Counted from the first letter of the stretch, positions 34,413 through 47,394 are shown. The stretch: DNA of 64,000 nt from Biomphalaria glabrata (GCF_947242115.1 NC_074715.1:27134376-27198375); one strand, 5' to 3'. Program-made: numbers and translations. Notes: generated from the letters alone by a model not told the origin.

Positions 34413-35377
34413 GTAATTTTTTGGAATGATCTTTTTTTCTTGATTGATCATGTTTGATATGTGTCGTACTTCAACAATAACAAAACCATGTTACATTCAA
34501 ATTGTGATTTAAAGCTTTATTACACTGAATGACAAACAACTACACACATAGAGATCACAACACGAAATAGGGTCAGTACACAGTCAAACAAATGTAAACA
34601 AACACTAGGGGTGACGATCAAATAAACAAATTCACAACAATAGGTTATTGTATAGCAATGATAGCCTACTCACATCTGATCATATTATTATAGAAACATG
34701 ATCATTTGTTAACCTTGAACTAGATTATGACTTCATGTTCCAAACGATACTTGACAACAAACCAAGTATCATTTGAGTATCCTCACTAGGTACCATTTTC
34801 CCGTCATGCTTTAGGCACACCTCATTGACGTAATCAACAAATCAGCATTTTATCACATCTACCCTGAGATCAATCTAGAAAGTTCATTTCAAAGTTAAAG
34901 GCGTAATAACAAAACTGAGGGGATGGGATATGTTGGGAAAAGGGGCTTATTTAGTCAAGAGAATTCCCGATCCACGTCATTCCGCTCAGCGGCTATCGAA
35001 ACTGCAAGATATTCAAATGAATAATGATAATAAAATTACATGAGCAGATAGTTCAAAGAATACAAAAACAGATTTAAAATATACAAATAGATTCTAATTG
35101 TAGGTTATAGATAAGTTATTTATTTTCTAATTATTTGTAGATATTCGTTTGTAAGCCTCAGGTGATAAATTGATATATCATTTGTTACAATGTATAGAAA
35201 CATATTCATAGGAATGGTAAAACATCATTAACATGACATCATCTAGTTCAGTGCAGAGACAGAAAATGACTTCACCAGATGAGAGCTGATAACGCATGAA
35301 TCTTTTTAATGTATCAATTTAAAAAAAATTAAAAATTTAAAGTTATTGTTTAATTGATTTACGAGATTGAGTCAATA
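34413..35377. other. Non-coding stretch between minisatellites
   Basis: No gene seen. At 34961-34984 the word CCACGTCATTCCG next to GAATTCCC resembles the CCACGTCATTTCGG block of the gene B promoter. A minus-strand AATAAA is at about 34518. Confidence 0.35.
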
Positions 35378-37043
35378 CAGTTTGTATTGGTGTATAGTTT
35401 GTATTGGTGTACAGTTTGTATTGGTGTACAGTTTGTATTGGTGTATAGTTTGTATTTTTGTACAGTTTGTATTGATGTATAGTTTTTATTGGTGTACAGT
35501 TTGTATTGATGTAGAGTTTGTATTGGTGTACAGTTTGTATTGGTGTACAGTTTGTATTGGTGTGCAGTTTGTATTGGTGTACAGTTTGTATTGGTGTGCA
35601 GTTTGTATTGGTGTACAGTTTGTATTGGTGTACAGTTTGTATTGGTGTACAGTTTGTATTTGTGTGCAGTTTGTATTGGTGTATAGTTTGTATTGGTGTG
35701 CAGTTTGTATTGGTGTACAGTTTGTATTGATGTAGAGTTTGTATTGGTGTACAGTTTGTATTGGTGTACAGTTTGTATTGGTGTGCAGTTTGTATTGGTG
35801 TACAGTTTGTATTGGTGTGCAGTTTGTATTGGTGTACAGTTTGTATTGGTGTACAGTTTGTATTGGTGTACAGTTTGTATTGGTGTGCAGTTTGTATTGG
35901 TGTATAGTTTGTATTGGTGTGCAGTTTGTATTGGTGTACAGTTTGTATTGGTGTGCAGTTTGTATTGGTGTATAGTTTGTATTTTTGTACAGTTTGTATT
36001 GATGTATAGTTTTTATTGGTGTACAGTTTGTATTGATGTACAGTTTGTATTGGTGTGCAGTTTGTATTGGTGTGCAGTTTGTAGTGATGTACAGTTTGTA
36101 TTGGTGTGCAGTTTGTATTGATGTAGAGTTTGTATTGGTGTACAGTTTGTATTGGTGTACAGTTTGTATTGGTGTGCAGTTTGTATTGGTGTACAGTTTG
36201 TATTGGTGTGCAGTTTGTATTGGTGTACAGTTTGTATTGGTGTACAGTTTGTATTGGTGTACAGTTTGTATTTGTGTGCAGTTTGTATTGGTGTACAGTT
36301 TGTATTGGTGTGCAGTTTGTATTGGTGTGCAGTTTGTATTGGTGTATAGTTTGTATTGGTGTGCAGTTTGTATTAGTGTGCAGTTTGTGTTGGTGTATAG
36401 TTTGTATTGGTGTACAGTTTGTATTGTTATACAGTTTGTATTGGTGTGCAGTTTGTATTGTTGTATAGTTTGTATTGATGTACAGTTTGTATTGGTGTAC
36501 AATTTGTATTGGTGTATAGTTTGTATTGATGTACAGTTTGTATTGGTGTACAATTTGTATTTATGTACAGTTTGTATTGGTGTACAATTTGTATTGGTGT
36601 ATAGTTTGTATTGATGTACAGTTTGTATTAGTGTGCAGTTTGTATTAGTGTATAGTTTGTATTGGTGTACAGTTTTTATTGGTATACAGTTTGTATTGGT
36701 GTGCAGTTTGTATTGTTGTATAGTTTGTATTGGTGTACAGTTTGTATTGGTGTACAGTTTGTATTGGTGTACAGTTTGTATTGGTGTATAGTTTGTATTG
36801 GTGTGCAGTTTGTATTGGTGTACAGTTTGTATTGATGTACAGTTTGTATTGATGTACAGTTTTTATTGGTGTGCAGTTTGTATTAGTGTACAGTTTGTAT
36901 TGGTGTACAGTTTGTATTGGTGTACAGTTTGTATTGATGTACAGTTTGTATTGGTGTGCAGTTTGCATTGATGTACAGTTTGTATTGGTGTGCAGTTTGT
37001 ATTGGTGTACAGTTTGCATTGATGTACAGTTTGTATTGGTGTA
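35378..37043 (+). repeat. 17-bp minisatellite, about 1.67 kb
   Basis: Nearly 100 units of CAGTTTGTATTGGTGTA with point variants. Higher-order copies of a block containing TTTTTGTAC and GATGTATAGTTTTTATT recur near 35455 and 35980. Long frames on both strands exist because the unit lacks stops. Confidence 0.97.
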
Positions 37044-37649
37044 AACTTAAGGAATTTCATTTTCTATTGAACTAAGTAAATGTTCATTTACAAAGAAAAC
37101 AAGATCAATCTAGATATACTTTTTAATTATTCAGTTGCTACATTTGATTGAATTCGACTATGCAATAATTTAAACGAATCAACACATATTACAGACACAC
37201 AGTAGACACACCTACAGAAACACATATCTTGCAAAGACTACATGGACACACAGACACACTACTGTTGTTTTTTTCTCTCTATTATCACTCTGTGCTGTTG
37301 ACGGTGGTTGACTTGTAGCACCAAACTGCTGGTAGACAACTAAACCGCTATAGACGCATTATAGTTTAACATGTAAAACTTGAAATTGCTGGAATAACTT
37401 CTTTGTGAGCAATACTAAAAATATCTTTTATTAAAGTATAGACAAAATGAGCTTGTGGTTAAAGTTAATAAATATATTAGACTTAAGTAATACTATAAAA
37501 TGGTATTTAAAACGAAATCTAACTCATTACATTGCAGTCTCACGTTCTGGAGTCGTCCGTCCTACTTAAGACCACTGACACAATCCTACCAATCTCACAT
37601 CAAGTTTGACATGTTTCGGACGTTCCTTCAGAGTCGATAATAATCTACT
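37044..37649. other. Non-coding stretch, nothing recognised
   Basis: AT-rich. No exon, repeat end or RNA feature could be supported. Confidence 0.35.
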
Positions 37650-37770
37650 TCTTAGTCCAAACATCCCGCTGGACGACGGGGATGGCAGCGGGTAAGATAT
37701 GAACCCGGGACCTTCGAGACAACCAAGCGACATTCCAGCGCGCATACCGCACGATCAGGCAATCCTTCAT
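37650..37770 (-). repeat. tRNA-derived SINE, family S1
   Basis: Minus-strand head TGCCTGATCGTGCGGTATGC with a box B-like CCCGGGTTCATATC, homologous to 765-895 and 18800-18900. Confidence 0.6.
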
Positions 37771-37799
37771 AACTAATCGCTAACCTTTTTGACATATCA

Positions 37800-38195
37800 A
37801 TTATCAAGATCACTTTTTAAACATCATTGGCCTCCTTCAGTCGTAGAACGACTATGGTTCATCTCGAACACTTTTCATATGGCTGTGGAGCCCTATTTTG
37901 GAGAAACACTCCCGTCCACTTATGTTGCAGGTCAAGCTGGCCATTTTTCGCAAGGCGCGCTTTTCTTCAAGAACTGAGGCCCAAGTTTTCTCGCTGTTAA
38001 TAGCTTTCTTGGTCACCGTCTCTCTCCAACTAGTGCGGTCTAGAGCTATGTCTTCCCAATGGTCAGTATCGATGTTCCGTTTTATCACATTCACGTAACG
38101 GAGGTGGGGGAGGGCGTCCAGTTTTCTTGAGCCAGACGCGAGTTGCCCGTAGAGAATGATTTTTGGTATGCGATTGCCCTCCATCCGGCGAACAT
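37800..38195 (-). mobile_element. LINE ORF2 C-terminus with terminal zinc finger
   Basis: The minus strand reads MEGNRIPKIILYGQLASGSR, then LPHLRYVNVIKRNIDTDHWE, and closes with ECFSKIGLHSHMKS, the finger typical of this LINE type. The finger's first pair is altered (CNISGREC). It is 5' truncated at about 38195 and lies 3' of gene C. Confidence 0.75.
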
Positions 38196-38561
38196 AATAA
38201 CATTCATATCACACAGTTAGACCTCTTGCAAAACATAAATTAAATGACCTATCAACCAGTTAAACTACTTGTAAAACATTATTACATACATGTTAACTAG
38301 CTGGACCACTTTGTAAACATATAAACACTACATATTAACTAGCTAGACCTTAAACAGAACACAATTGCCCAATTTAGTTCTCAAATAATGAAACAGAATT
38401 ACATTTCAAACTTCTAGAATCAATTATTCGGCATAAGTTCATAACTTAGAATTCATTAGAAATAAGAATTAAATTGAAAAATTGAAAATACGATTGCTAG
38501 AGAATAGTCAAGTTCCTTTGTATCAGAAGAACATCAAAGTTCAAAGAAACATTTCGTTTGT

Positions 38562-39032
38562 TTAGCCTCCTCGACAACGTAATACCATTAGAATCTTTGA
38601 TCCTTCCTGAATGCCATACTCTGACAATGTCTTTTTTTCGTTTAACTGTTTGCCTGCAAATATAAGTCTCTGTTGTTGTGGTAGTACACCCCACAAGTCA
38701 CTGATTTGATTCATGAGTATCTCAACTAAATCAGAACCCATCATAGTGAACGTGTGGCTTTTAATTGTTTCATGATTTTGCACGATGACACTGAAAGACT
38801 CGTCATTGATTTTAATTGTCCCAAGTACCGTACCCAGGCTGCTGTCTACCTGGTCGGATCGGTCAGTCGATATGTAGTCGATCTGACCATTTCGTAGTCT
38901 GCAAGCTGTAACAGAAGCAGTTGGGTTAGTGTCGTCCTCAGGTAATAGGTTTACTACAGGACCTTGACCCTGACCTGTATATGTAGAATCTCTGAACCTA
39001 GCTGTCAACTTGAGACCTTCTGACTCCATCAT
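38562..39032 (-). CDS. Ubiquitin-like protein C, N-terminally extended, ends LRCRGG
   Basis: An intact frame of 156 residues from the first of two adjacent ATGs (39030-39032; the second, at 39027, aligns with the start of gene D). The extension (1-79) begins [10 protein letters not shown] and ends GTIKINDES. The ubiquitin fold is 80-156: [20 protein letters not shown] is very close to ubiquitin 42-61, so Ile44 and Lys48 are kept. Lys63 is Glu, and the end reads VLRCRGG with Cys at position 73. The stop is directly after Gly-Gly. The acceptor TTTTTTCTTTGATAG ends two bases before the ATG, so the 5' UTR is spliced. It pairs with gene D by its start and linker. The Cys in the tail and the weaker GVLPQ loop are unusual. 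Confidence 0.9.
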   Translation of the reverse strand: MMESEGLKLTARFRDSTYTGQGQGPVVNLLPEDDTNPTASVTACRLRNGQIDYISTDRSDQVDSSLGTVLGTIKINDESFSVIVQNHETIKSHTFTMMGSDLVEILMNQISDLWGVLPQQQRLIFAGKQLNEKKTLSEYGIQEGSKILMVLRCRGG

Positions 39033-39375
39033 AACTATCAAAGAAAAAATTTAGCATCATTATAATAAACAAAAAAGCATCACTAATTACTTATCATTAC
39101 AAGTAAAACTTGCTTAAATTTGTTTTATTTGTTTCGATAAAACATGCAGTATTAGTTTTCATCTATTGTTAAAGGGAAACTGAAACAATATTGTGTGTCA
39201 TCTATTCGCGTCAACATCAAATAAACTAGTTCTAGGACTAAATATAATTTGGATATGAAATTTAAAAATAGATGAAAAAAAACTGTCCTGGCAATGGAAA
39301 GACTTTGGAATAAACGAGTTTTAAATGCTAAAAATAGATTAAGCCTTGAACGGTTATTTAAGTAATATAAGGTCA

Positions 39376-39941
39376 CATGGGCGTAGCCAGAAGTTTTTTC
39401 GTGGGGGGATTTTTTTTTACCCATATATACATAAATATATATGTGTGTGCGTGAACGTAATTAATCTTGTTTACATTCCAGCCCTTCATTCTTTCGTAAG
39501 ATGTTTATTGTACCCTATAATAGGTTCTTCCTATAGCTAGTGGAAAGATAGTAGACACCCGCCCTTGCCAGCCAGGGGTCTGGGGAAGCGCTGTGAGCTC
39601 AACCAGCGGGCTACGGGGCGAGCCCCGGCGCCAAGCACGATTTCCCGTATTTAAACTCAAAACCCTCTGGAGGGGGTTTTAAACTCTAAATACCCTTTGC
39701 TAATCTTATGGAATAAGATGACTGCCATTTTGCTTTATTTTTGTTTTCTAGAAGAGGGGGATTTTAACCTCAAACCCCCTGGTGGGGGATTTTAAACTCA
39801 AAACCCCATTGTTTGCGCTGGGGCAAGTGATGGTTAACATTAAAATCTCACCTAAAATAAACAAAATCAAAGAAAAAAAATCAAGTCACATCCACCTTCA
39901 CCATTTCGGCGGCGTTTAAACCCCCCTTGGCTACGCCCATG
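39376..39941. mobile_element. Non-autonomous hAT-like element, CATGGGCGTAGCC family
   Basis: Ends CATGGGCGTAGCC and GGCTACGCCCATG are perfect inverted repeats. The 8-bp target duplication TAAGGTCA is identical at 39368-39375 and 39942-39949. The interior has GC-rich hairpins (GGGGCGAGCCCC) and the phrase AAACCCCCTGG repeated. It lies in the presumed 5' intron of gene C. The larger relative is at 53055-55005. Confidence 0.88.
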
Positions 39942-40667
39942 TAAGGTCATATGTTTCTTCTATTCCTACTATAGATTACATTTCCTTCATAATCAAAATC
40001 CCGCACCACAAGTCAAAAACTTTAGAATCATTTATTTCGAGCCGAAGTTTCACACATAGGGCTAGTTAGCAAAGTTGATAGAGTGTCGTCCTAGGTTGTG
40101 AAAGTCGTCCATTCTAGCTTTTTTTTTTCTTAGTTATTTTTTCCTTGACAAATAAACAATGTTTTTGTTTGCGTAGAATGTAGATTAGTTTACTTGAAGT
40201 AGAAACTTCAAAAACTAATTTTATATTACTTGTTAGAAAAATCATGTTCGATAATAAAAGTGAAAAAAATTATTTGCCAGAATACAAACATGTCTAAATA
40301 GTTTGTTCTGATACATAGCGGTTACAAGTCTGCATCCTTAATGGTGTCCAATTCAGAGGGAAACATAAGTATTTGTTACCTCAATACAAGACCGAGTTAT
40401 CGGAAAAAATTATTTAAAACTCGATGCCACTGACTCATGTCGAAAGTGTAGAGGAATCCATTGACAACATGTTGGCAGGATGTCAGCTTTGTCTAAATCT
40501 GTGGGTCTAAGTTACTAAGTTGCGCAACACATTCACAGTTCGTTTGTCTTCAACAATTGATCTGATAAATTGAAATGCATCTTCTTTCAATACTAACTAA
40601 CACTGGCCTCAAGAGGTACTTGGGTATAACAACTATAACAACAGCTTCTCTATTGCCAAAACGACAT

Positions 40668-40706
40668 GATAATAATAATAATAATAATGATAATAATAAT
40701 AATAAT
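40668..40706 (+). repeat. (ATA)n microsatellite
   Basis: About 12 ATA/TAA units, next to a short LINE 3' tail (AACGTCTGTATTATATAAGA, to about 40760) in plus orientation. Confidence 0.85.
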
Positions 40707-40950
40707 GGCATTACAATTCTTTTTTGAAGTAACGTCTGTATTATATAAGATAATATGTTTTGAAAAGTAGTCCGTAAGACACAAAGTTGTAAAACGTTGT
40801 ACAAAATGAACCACTATCACATTCAGAGCCAACACAAAGTCGATTGTATTCTAAAATGTTGTGTCAACTACTGTCAGTCCCGTTTTAAACTTATATAGTT
40901 GTGAGAACATTCTAACATACAAAGCCACCTTTTCGGGTTAACCCGTTGAT

Positions 40951-40986
40951 CCTTTTATAGACCGAGACTTCGCTGTTTTCTGTTTT
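40951..40986 (-). promoter_or_regulatory. Putative promoter of ubiquitin-like gene C
   Basis: On the minus strand a good TATA box, TATAAAAGG, lies at 40951-40959, with an IRF-core match AACAGAAA (40977-40984) about 20 bases upstream of it. The layout resembles that seen for gene B. Transcription would start near 40925 and the intron would then be about 1.8 kb; the donor was not identified. Confidence 0.35.
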
Positions 40987-40999
40987 AAATTTTGTATTG

Positions 41000-41790
41000 A
41001 CCTAAAAGGCAAAGTTGTTTTTTTTAAAGATTGCATTTACTATTTCAAATATTTAGATTTCTTGTACATATTTAAATTCGGGTAAATTTTGTTTCTATCT
41101 AAGTCTTTTGTTGCAGAAAAAAGAGTCAATGAACATAAAGAATTTCAATTTCTAACTAACTCACTGCTTCTCCTATTCACACTGTGATGATTACAACAGT
41201 TGAAAGCGAAAACTTGCTCCTTAATTGTTTGTTCATCCTAACTTCATTGTAGCCTAGTGTCAACAACATTAGTTACTTTTTGTCGTCTTTCAGTTCGACT
41301 TCGCGGTGGGAGGCTTGCTGAATGCTATGTTTCTACAGTGTGTTCCCCAGCTTCATGGAGTCACTGAGTGACCGCGAGTCTTGTATTAGAGTCCAGAGAG
41401 TGCTGTGAACAATTGAATGAGCCGCACATTTCACATTTTCATCATCTAAACAGTAACTGTATTTGACACGCTATTTTTTAAAGTATGAATAAAAAGTGAT
41501 CATTAGAAATACCGCGTATGATAGATACCTCAGATCTCTAATTGCCACTATATGATGTGGGAAAATTAAATTTCTAAACTGGTTAGTTCAACTGGGAATA
41601 TTTCATAAGAATTATTACTCTGACATTTAAAACATCCAGTTGAAATGAGTTATCCAGATAAGAAGGAAACTGAACAAACATGTGAAAGTCATGTATTGTA
41701 TCTTTTTGATATGTAATGATAGTCACTAGATCTAGATACAAATAATACTTTCAGTCTCCTTTTTATCTTTAACAAGCTTTTGTTAATCCT
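41000..41790. other. Non-coding stretch, nothing firm
   Basis: AT-rich. A short plus-strand frame after CTTTCAG at about 41293 is discussed among the rejected items. Confidence 0.35.
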
Positions 41791-43870
41791 AGATTACAAC
41801 CTTTGATTACAATCTTTGATTAGAATACTTGATTAGAACCTTTGATTAGAACCTTTGATTAGAACCTTTGATTAGAACCTTTGATTAGAACCTTTCATTA
41901 GAACCTTTTATTAGAACCTTTCATTAGAACCTTTGATTAGAACCTTTGATTAGAACCTTTCATTAGAACCTTTCATTAGAACCTTTCATTAGAACCTTTC
42001 ATTAGAACCTTTCATTAGAACCTTTGATTAGAACCTTTGATTAGAACCTTTGATTAGAACCTTTGATTAGAACCTTTGATTAGAACCTTTGATTAGAACC
42101 TTTGATTGGGAACCTTTGATTACAACCTTTGATTAGAACATTTGATTAGAATCCTTGATTAGAACCTTTGATTAGAACCTTTGATTAGAACCTTTGATTA
42201 CAACATTTGATTAGAATCCTTGATTAGAACCTTTGATTAGAACCTTTGATTAGAATCCTTGATTAGAACCTTTGATTAAAACCTTTGATTAGAACCTTTG
42301 ATTAGAACCTTTCATTAGAACCTTTCATTAGAACCTTTCATTAGAACCTTTGATTAGAACCTTTGATTAGAACCTTTGATTAGAACCTTTGATTAGAACC
42401 TTTGATTAGAACCTTTGATTAGAACCTTTGATTAGAACCTTTGATTGGGAACCTTTGATTACAACCTTTGATTAGAACATTTGATTAGAATCCTTGATTA
42501 GAACCTTTGATTAGAACCTTTGATTAGAACCTTTGATTACAACATTTGATTAGAATCCTTGATTAGAACCTTTGATTAGAACCTTTGATTAGAATCCTTG
42601 ATTAGAACCTTTGATTAAAACCTTTGATTAGAACCTTTGATTAGAATCCTTGATTAGAACCTTTGATTAGAAACCTTGATTAGAACCTTTGATTACAACA
42701 TTTGATTAGAATCCTTGATTAGAACCTTTGATTAGAACCTTTGATTAGAATCCTTGATTAGAACCTTTCATTAGAACCTTTGATTAGATCCTTTGATTAG
42801 AACCTTTGATTAGAACCTTTGATTAGAACCTTTGATAAGAACCTTTGATTAGAACCTTTGATTAGAACCTTTGATTAGAACCTTTGATTAGAACCTTTGA
42901 TTAGAACCTTTGATTAGAACCTTTGATTAGAACCTTTGATTAGAACCTTTGATTAGAACCTTTGATTAGAACCTTTCATTAGAACCTTTCATTAGAACCT
43001 TTGATTAGAACCTTTGATTAGAACCTTTGATTAGAACCTTTCATTAGAACCTTTGATTAGAACCTTTGATTAGAACCTTTCATTAGAACCTTTCATTAGA
43101 ACCTTTCATTAGAACCTTTGATAAGAACCTTTGATTAGAACCTTTGATTAGAACCTTTGATTAGAACCTTTGATAAGAACCTTTGATTAGAACCTTTGAT
43201 TAGAACCTTTGATTAGAACCTTTGATTAGAACATTTGATTAGAATCCTTGATTAGAACCTTTGATTAGAACCTTTGATTAGAACCTTTGATAAGAACCTT
43301 TGATTAGAACCTTAGATTAGAACCTTTGATTAGAACCTTTCATTAGAATCTTTCATTAGAACCTTTGATTAGAACCTTTCATTAGAACCTTTCATTAGAA
43401 CCTTTGATTAGAACCTTTCATTAGAACCTTTGATTAGAACCTTTCATTAGAACCTTTCATTAGAACCTTTGATTAGAACCTTTGATTAGAACCTTTGATT
43501 AGAACCTTTCATTAGAACCTTTCATTAGAACCTTTGATTAGAACCTTTGATTAGAACCTTTGATTAGAACCTTTCATTAGAACCTTTGATTAGAACCTTT
43601 GATTAGAACCTTTCATTAGAACCTTTCATTAGAACCTTTGATTAGAACCTTTGATTAGAACCTTTGATTAGAACCTTTGATTAGAACCTTTGATTAGAAC
43701 CTTTCATTAGAACCTTTCATTAGAACCTTTCATTAGAACCTTTCATTAGAACCTTTGATTAGAACCTTTGATTAGAACCTTTGATTAGAACCTTTGATTA
43801 GAACCTTTGATTAGAACCTTTGATTAGAACCTTTCATTAGAACCTTTCATTAGAACCTTAGATTAGAACC
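41791..43870 (+). repeat. 13-bp minisatellite, about 2.1 kb
   Basis: About 160 units of ATTAGAACCTTTG with a common ATTAGAACCTTTC variant and rarer ATTAGAATCCTTG and ATTACAACATTTG. Blocks of the same variant order recur (for example near 42110 and 42450). Confidence 0.97.
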
Positions 43871-44399
43871 TAGAATATTATTGCTGTTAAAGAAACGAAA
43901 AAAAAAGTTGATACTAACATACTTGTGACTTTCTCTTTCAAAAAACGTGATTAGTCACTGAAATAACAATATTTTCATTTTGTTTTAATAAGGCCTTAAA
44001 AATTAGGCCCTCAGTGTAATTTCATTCTGATTAGTAAAAAAAAAATTTGAATTCCGAAGAAACAATGAGCATGTGTTACACAAGAACTGTTGAAAAACAC
44101 TTGTCTCATTGAGTGAAATAGTATCAATTATTTGGAATCAATCATACAAGTCACGTTGAATTCATGTTTAATTACTTAAAATTTAAACCAAAATGCATGC
44201 AAGACATTTATTACTAGATTTACCATTTTTAGTGGCATCCAAGAGCACTATTCTTGTTTGTCGGGTGCGGCTATTGCGTGATAATGATCAAAATCGTATA
44301 CACTTTAAGTCTTCCACTTCCCTTTCTCGGGTCATGTTGAAACTTTGCACAATTATTCATTTCAATAACAAATCATTAAACAATCAAAAAATTAACCGA

Positions 44400-44640
44400 T
44401 AATTAAATCGATTTGGGAAGGGGGAGGGGGGGGCATGGCTGCTATACGGCTAAACGCTTGGCTCAGAGTCCACCCAATTCTAATGGGCAACTGACATTGT
44501 GCTGTTGTGCTGGCCGTTGTGCTGGCCACATGACACTATAGAACTATAGAAATCGTTGACCTTTACATTATCAGCCCTATAGAGCGCAAGGTCTGAAAGG
44601 CGTAGTTTACTTTTTAAATCAATTAAGCGTTATTAATTAA
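44400..44640 (+). repeat. Degraded SINE-like sequence
   Basis: The stretch with GGCTGCTATACGGCTAAACG and CACCCAATTCTAATGGGCAA shares words with the S2 SINE body (CCCATTAGAGTT type) at 2880-3131. It is too degraded for clear ends. Confidence 0.35.
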
Positions 44641-44689
44641 TTAATTCTTTTTTATATATAACATTTACTAAAACGTCCGCGGGCGACCC

Positions 44690-45420
44690 GTGACAATAAT
44701 CACGCACTCAATAGCACCCCGACATACAAGCAGAATTAGGTCGTTTGTTAAAATGGTTTCAGATTTTTTGTCCAAAAATATTTTTTTTTTACAATTTTAT
44801 TGCTAAGCTACTAACTACTACATTAACAAAAAAAAAATGTTTAGTTTTTAAAAAAGAGAAAAAATCTATTTACTATGCATATAGGTGGAACATAATTTAA
44901 AACAACAATTAATAAGTAGTTTTTTATATTATCGCGTGAACTGCAGGGCTGCCAAATCTACTTTGAACATTAAACTAAAAAAATTTTTTTTTACAGAAAT
45001 TTTTTTTTTTTGAGGCTTTGAATAAGAGATTGACCCTTTACAAAACAATTAGATCAATTAAATACTCATTATAAGACATCAGTTAGGCCAGGTACACATC
45101 TAACTTCACATTCACTTTCACCTATTCCTTGGTCTGCTGGACCGTTGGGGCACCACGCAGGATCTGTCAACCTTCTTTCTCCACTTTATCTCTGTCATTT
45201 GCCTTTGATAGAATTTCATTCCGATATTCTTTCTGGAAATATTAAAACCTGCCTTTTTACCTACCTGGGTGGACCACTTCTGGATAGAATTTAATTCTAA
45301 TATTCTTCTGAAAATATTGAAACCTGCCTTTTTACCTGCATAGGTGGACCACTTTAGGGGCCGATTTAGAGTTTGTGTTTCTACACAAACTGTCTTTGTA
45401 ACCTTGTTAGCTACTGTTTC
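44690..45420. repeat. Interspersed repeat U1
   Basis: Same block order as 23400-23900: a (T)n-rich part with TATGCATATAGGTGGAAC, then TAAGACATCAGTTAGGCCAG, then two imperfect copies of the TTTTACCTRCMTRGGTGGAC block. The duplicated last block is not seen in the other copy. Confidence 0.55.
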
Positions 45421-45776
45421 GTGTTCGGTAGGACATCGATCAATTCAGTTTTAGTGTAGTCAGAAGCATGAGCTTAGAGCTGGGATATGAGTACAGTACC
45501 TCAATGAAGTATTCAACTAATAGCGATCAACGATGATATAAAATTGGCTCGCTAATTTGGCAATTTTGTTAATTGAAAAAGACCACCTTGCTGGTTGATG
45601 GGAAGAGGACAAGAAAATGTTTTTTATTTGTATTAAAACAAAATAGGTTAGGTCTTTTTTTTTTAACGCATAATAAGGAGCTGTCGAACTAGGCATCAGA
45701 TACCTTAGGTACGCCACTGAGTCAGGCTATAGTTTATTTTGGTATTCTAAATTTAATTTGTCTTTTATTTTATAAT

Positions 45777-46366
45777 TGTCACAATCTCGGCTGACATTGT
45801 CTGTTATAAGTTCACCTCGGGTTAATGGGTGAAAAGACACGTGAAACTCCTGATGTAGAAACAGGAAGTAAGGATAAAACTAAATGGACTTTTAGTCAGT
45901 CAAGTAGTATCCTTTGGTCCAGGGTAGTAAGTAGTATCTTTTGGTCCGGTGCGGACAGTAGTGACTTAGAGAGTCGAGTAGTAACTTTGAGTTAAGAAGT
46001 ATCTTTTGGGCTGTCGAAGCCAGTGGTCACTTGAGAGAGTACATATATTTCTAGTAGTTGATTTTCTGAGAGTTGGATATGTATTATTGAAGTATTTGTT
46101 ACCCGCTGTGATGCGAACGTTACTTGAAGTCTATTCTGGTGAATTCAACATGTTGAATATATTTGATATCGCTGTTATGCGGATGTGATCATGGTTCGTA
46201 TTGGATTATGTAACTGCCAAGGAGTGCATTGTTATTATTGTCATCAAATAAACTTTATATTTTGTCTGCTAAAGTGGATTTAAGTCAATCTGTAATATCT
46301 ATGTTTGTCACGAGTCAAGCGTTACTACAGAAAGCACGAACCCAGCATTCTACGGCATTCGCGACA
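45777..46366 (+). mobile_element. Solo LTR, family LTR-B (fossil)
   Basis: It begins TGTCAC and ends GCGACA. A polyadenylation-type signal (AATAAACTTTATATT) is at about 46248. It is homologous along its length to 55971-56597 in reverse orientation, for example in the GACACGTGAAACTCCTGATG region. No clear target duplication was found. LTR retrotransposon family not determined; an old copy. Confidence 0.6.
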
Positions 46367-46796
46367 CATTAATAGTGACCAGTCAAAAGTGTAATATTAA
46401 AATACAAATTTAACGTTGACAATAATGGGATCTTAAGTAACTGTTCACGTCAAGAGCTAAAGTTCATGCTGATCATATGTGAAACTGCTGCGCATCTTTT
46501 AATTTCTTATATTATTTTAAAATAACACTACTTGGAAGATAAGATGACATTAATTTCCCAAATGCCACGTCGTACAGGGAATTTCCGTAAATGACCAACA
46601 ATTGGCGAATGTTCTATGATGATCTAGAAGTAGATCAGACAACTGGCACGCGTTAATTTAGATATAGTATTTCTAAACAATCACGTCATTACAGTGGTGC
46701 AAGTGTTGGGGAGTACTTCCAAATCAGAAGTGAATGCGCCATCTTTCTATACATTGGCTTTGAACTGGTGCTCTGTCGTAAGTTCAAAACAAACAC
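46367..46796. other. Non-coding stretch, nothing recognised
   Basis: No exon or repeat end could be supported. Confidence 0.35.
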
Positions 46797-46820
46797 CCAC
46801 ACACACACACACACACACAC
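46797..46820 (+). repeat. (CA)n microsatellite
   Basis: About 11 CA units. Confidence 0.95.
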
Positions 46821-47039
46821 AGATAGATACAGTAGCACACACACACAAATAGATACAGTGGCTGATTGATTTTATTCAACGATGGACAAAGTATGTGTGT
46901 GTCCTTGCGCACGCAATAGTTAAAGGTTTTGTAGATATGTGTTTGGGTGGGTGAGGGACTAACAATGTTAATCATTTTAGCATTCTAACAGATATAGGTC
47001 AGTAAACAGAACGTATTAGTCCTGTCCGCCGTGTCCCTT

Positions 47040-47279
47040 ATTATTGCCTGATTGCCTGATTGCCCTATTGCCTTATTGCCATATTGCCTGATTGCCCTAT
47101 TGCCTTATTGCCTGATTGCCTTATTGCCTGATTGCCTTATTGCCTTATTGCCCTATTGCCTGATTGCCTTATTGCATTATTGCCTGATTGCCCTATTGCC
47201 TTATTGCCATATTGCCTTATTGCCCTATTGCCTGATTGCCTTATTGCATTATTGCCTGATTGCCTTATTGCCTGATTGA
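47040..47279 (+). repeat. 10-bp minisatellite
   Basis: About 24 units of TTGCCTTATT / TTGCCTGATT / TTGCCCTATT. Confidence 0.95.
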
Positions 47280-47394
47280 ACCATTCGGAAACACGTAAGA
47301 AGTAGGGTGTACATTGAAAAACTAAAACAATAACTTGGTATGATCTCAAACAATGTGGCTAGCTTAAACATAGGGAAGTTATAACGGATGGCTA

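Noticed and set aside
35367-37060. Several frames up to 355 residues (QYKLYTNTNC type)
   Set aside because: 17-bp minisatellite artefacts on both strands.
41288-41370. Short plus-strand frame FDFAVGGLLNAMFLQCVPQL after CTTTCAG
   Set aside because: Only 26 codons to a stop with no neighbouring exon. The TTTCAGTTC word there is also IRF-like on the minus strand, but this is too weak to call.
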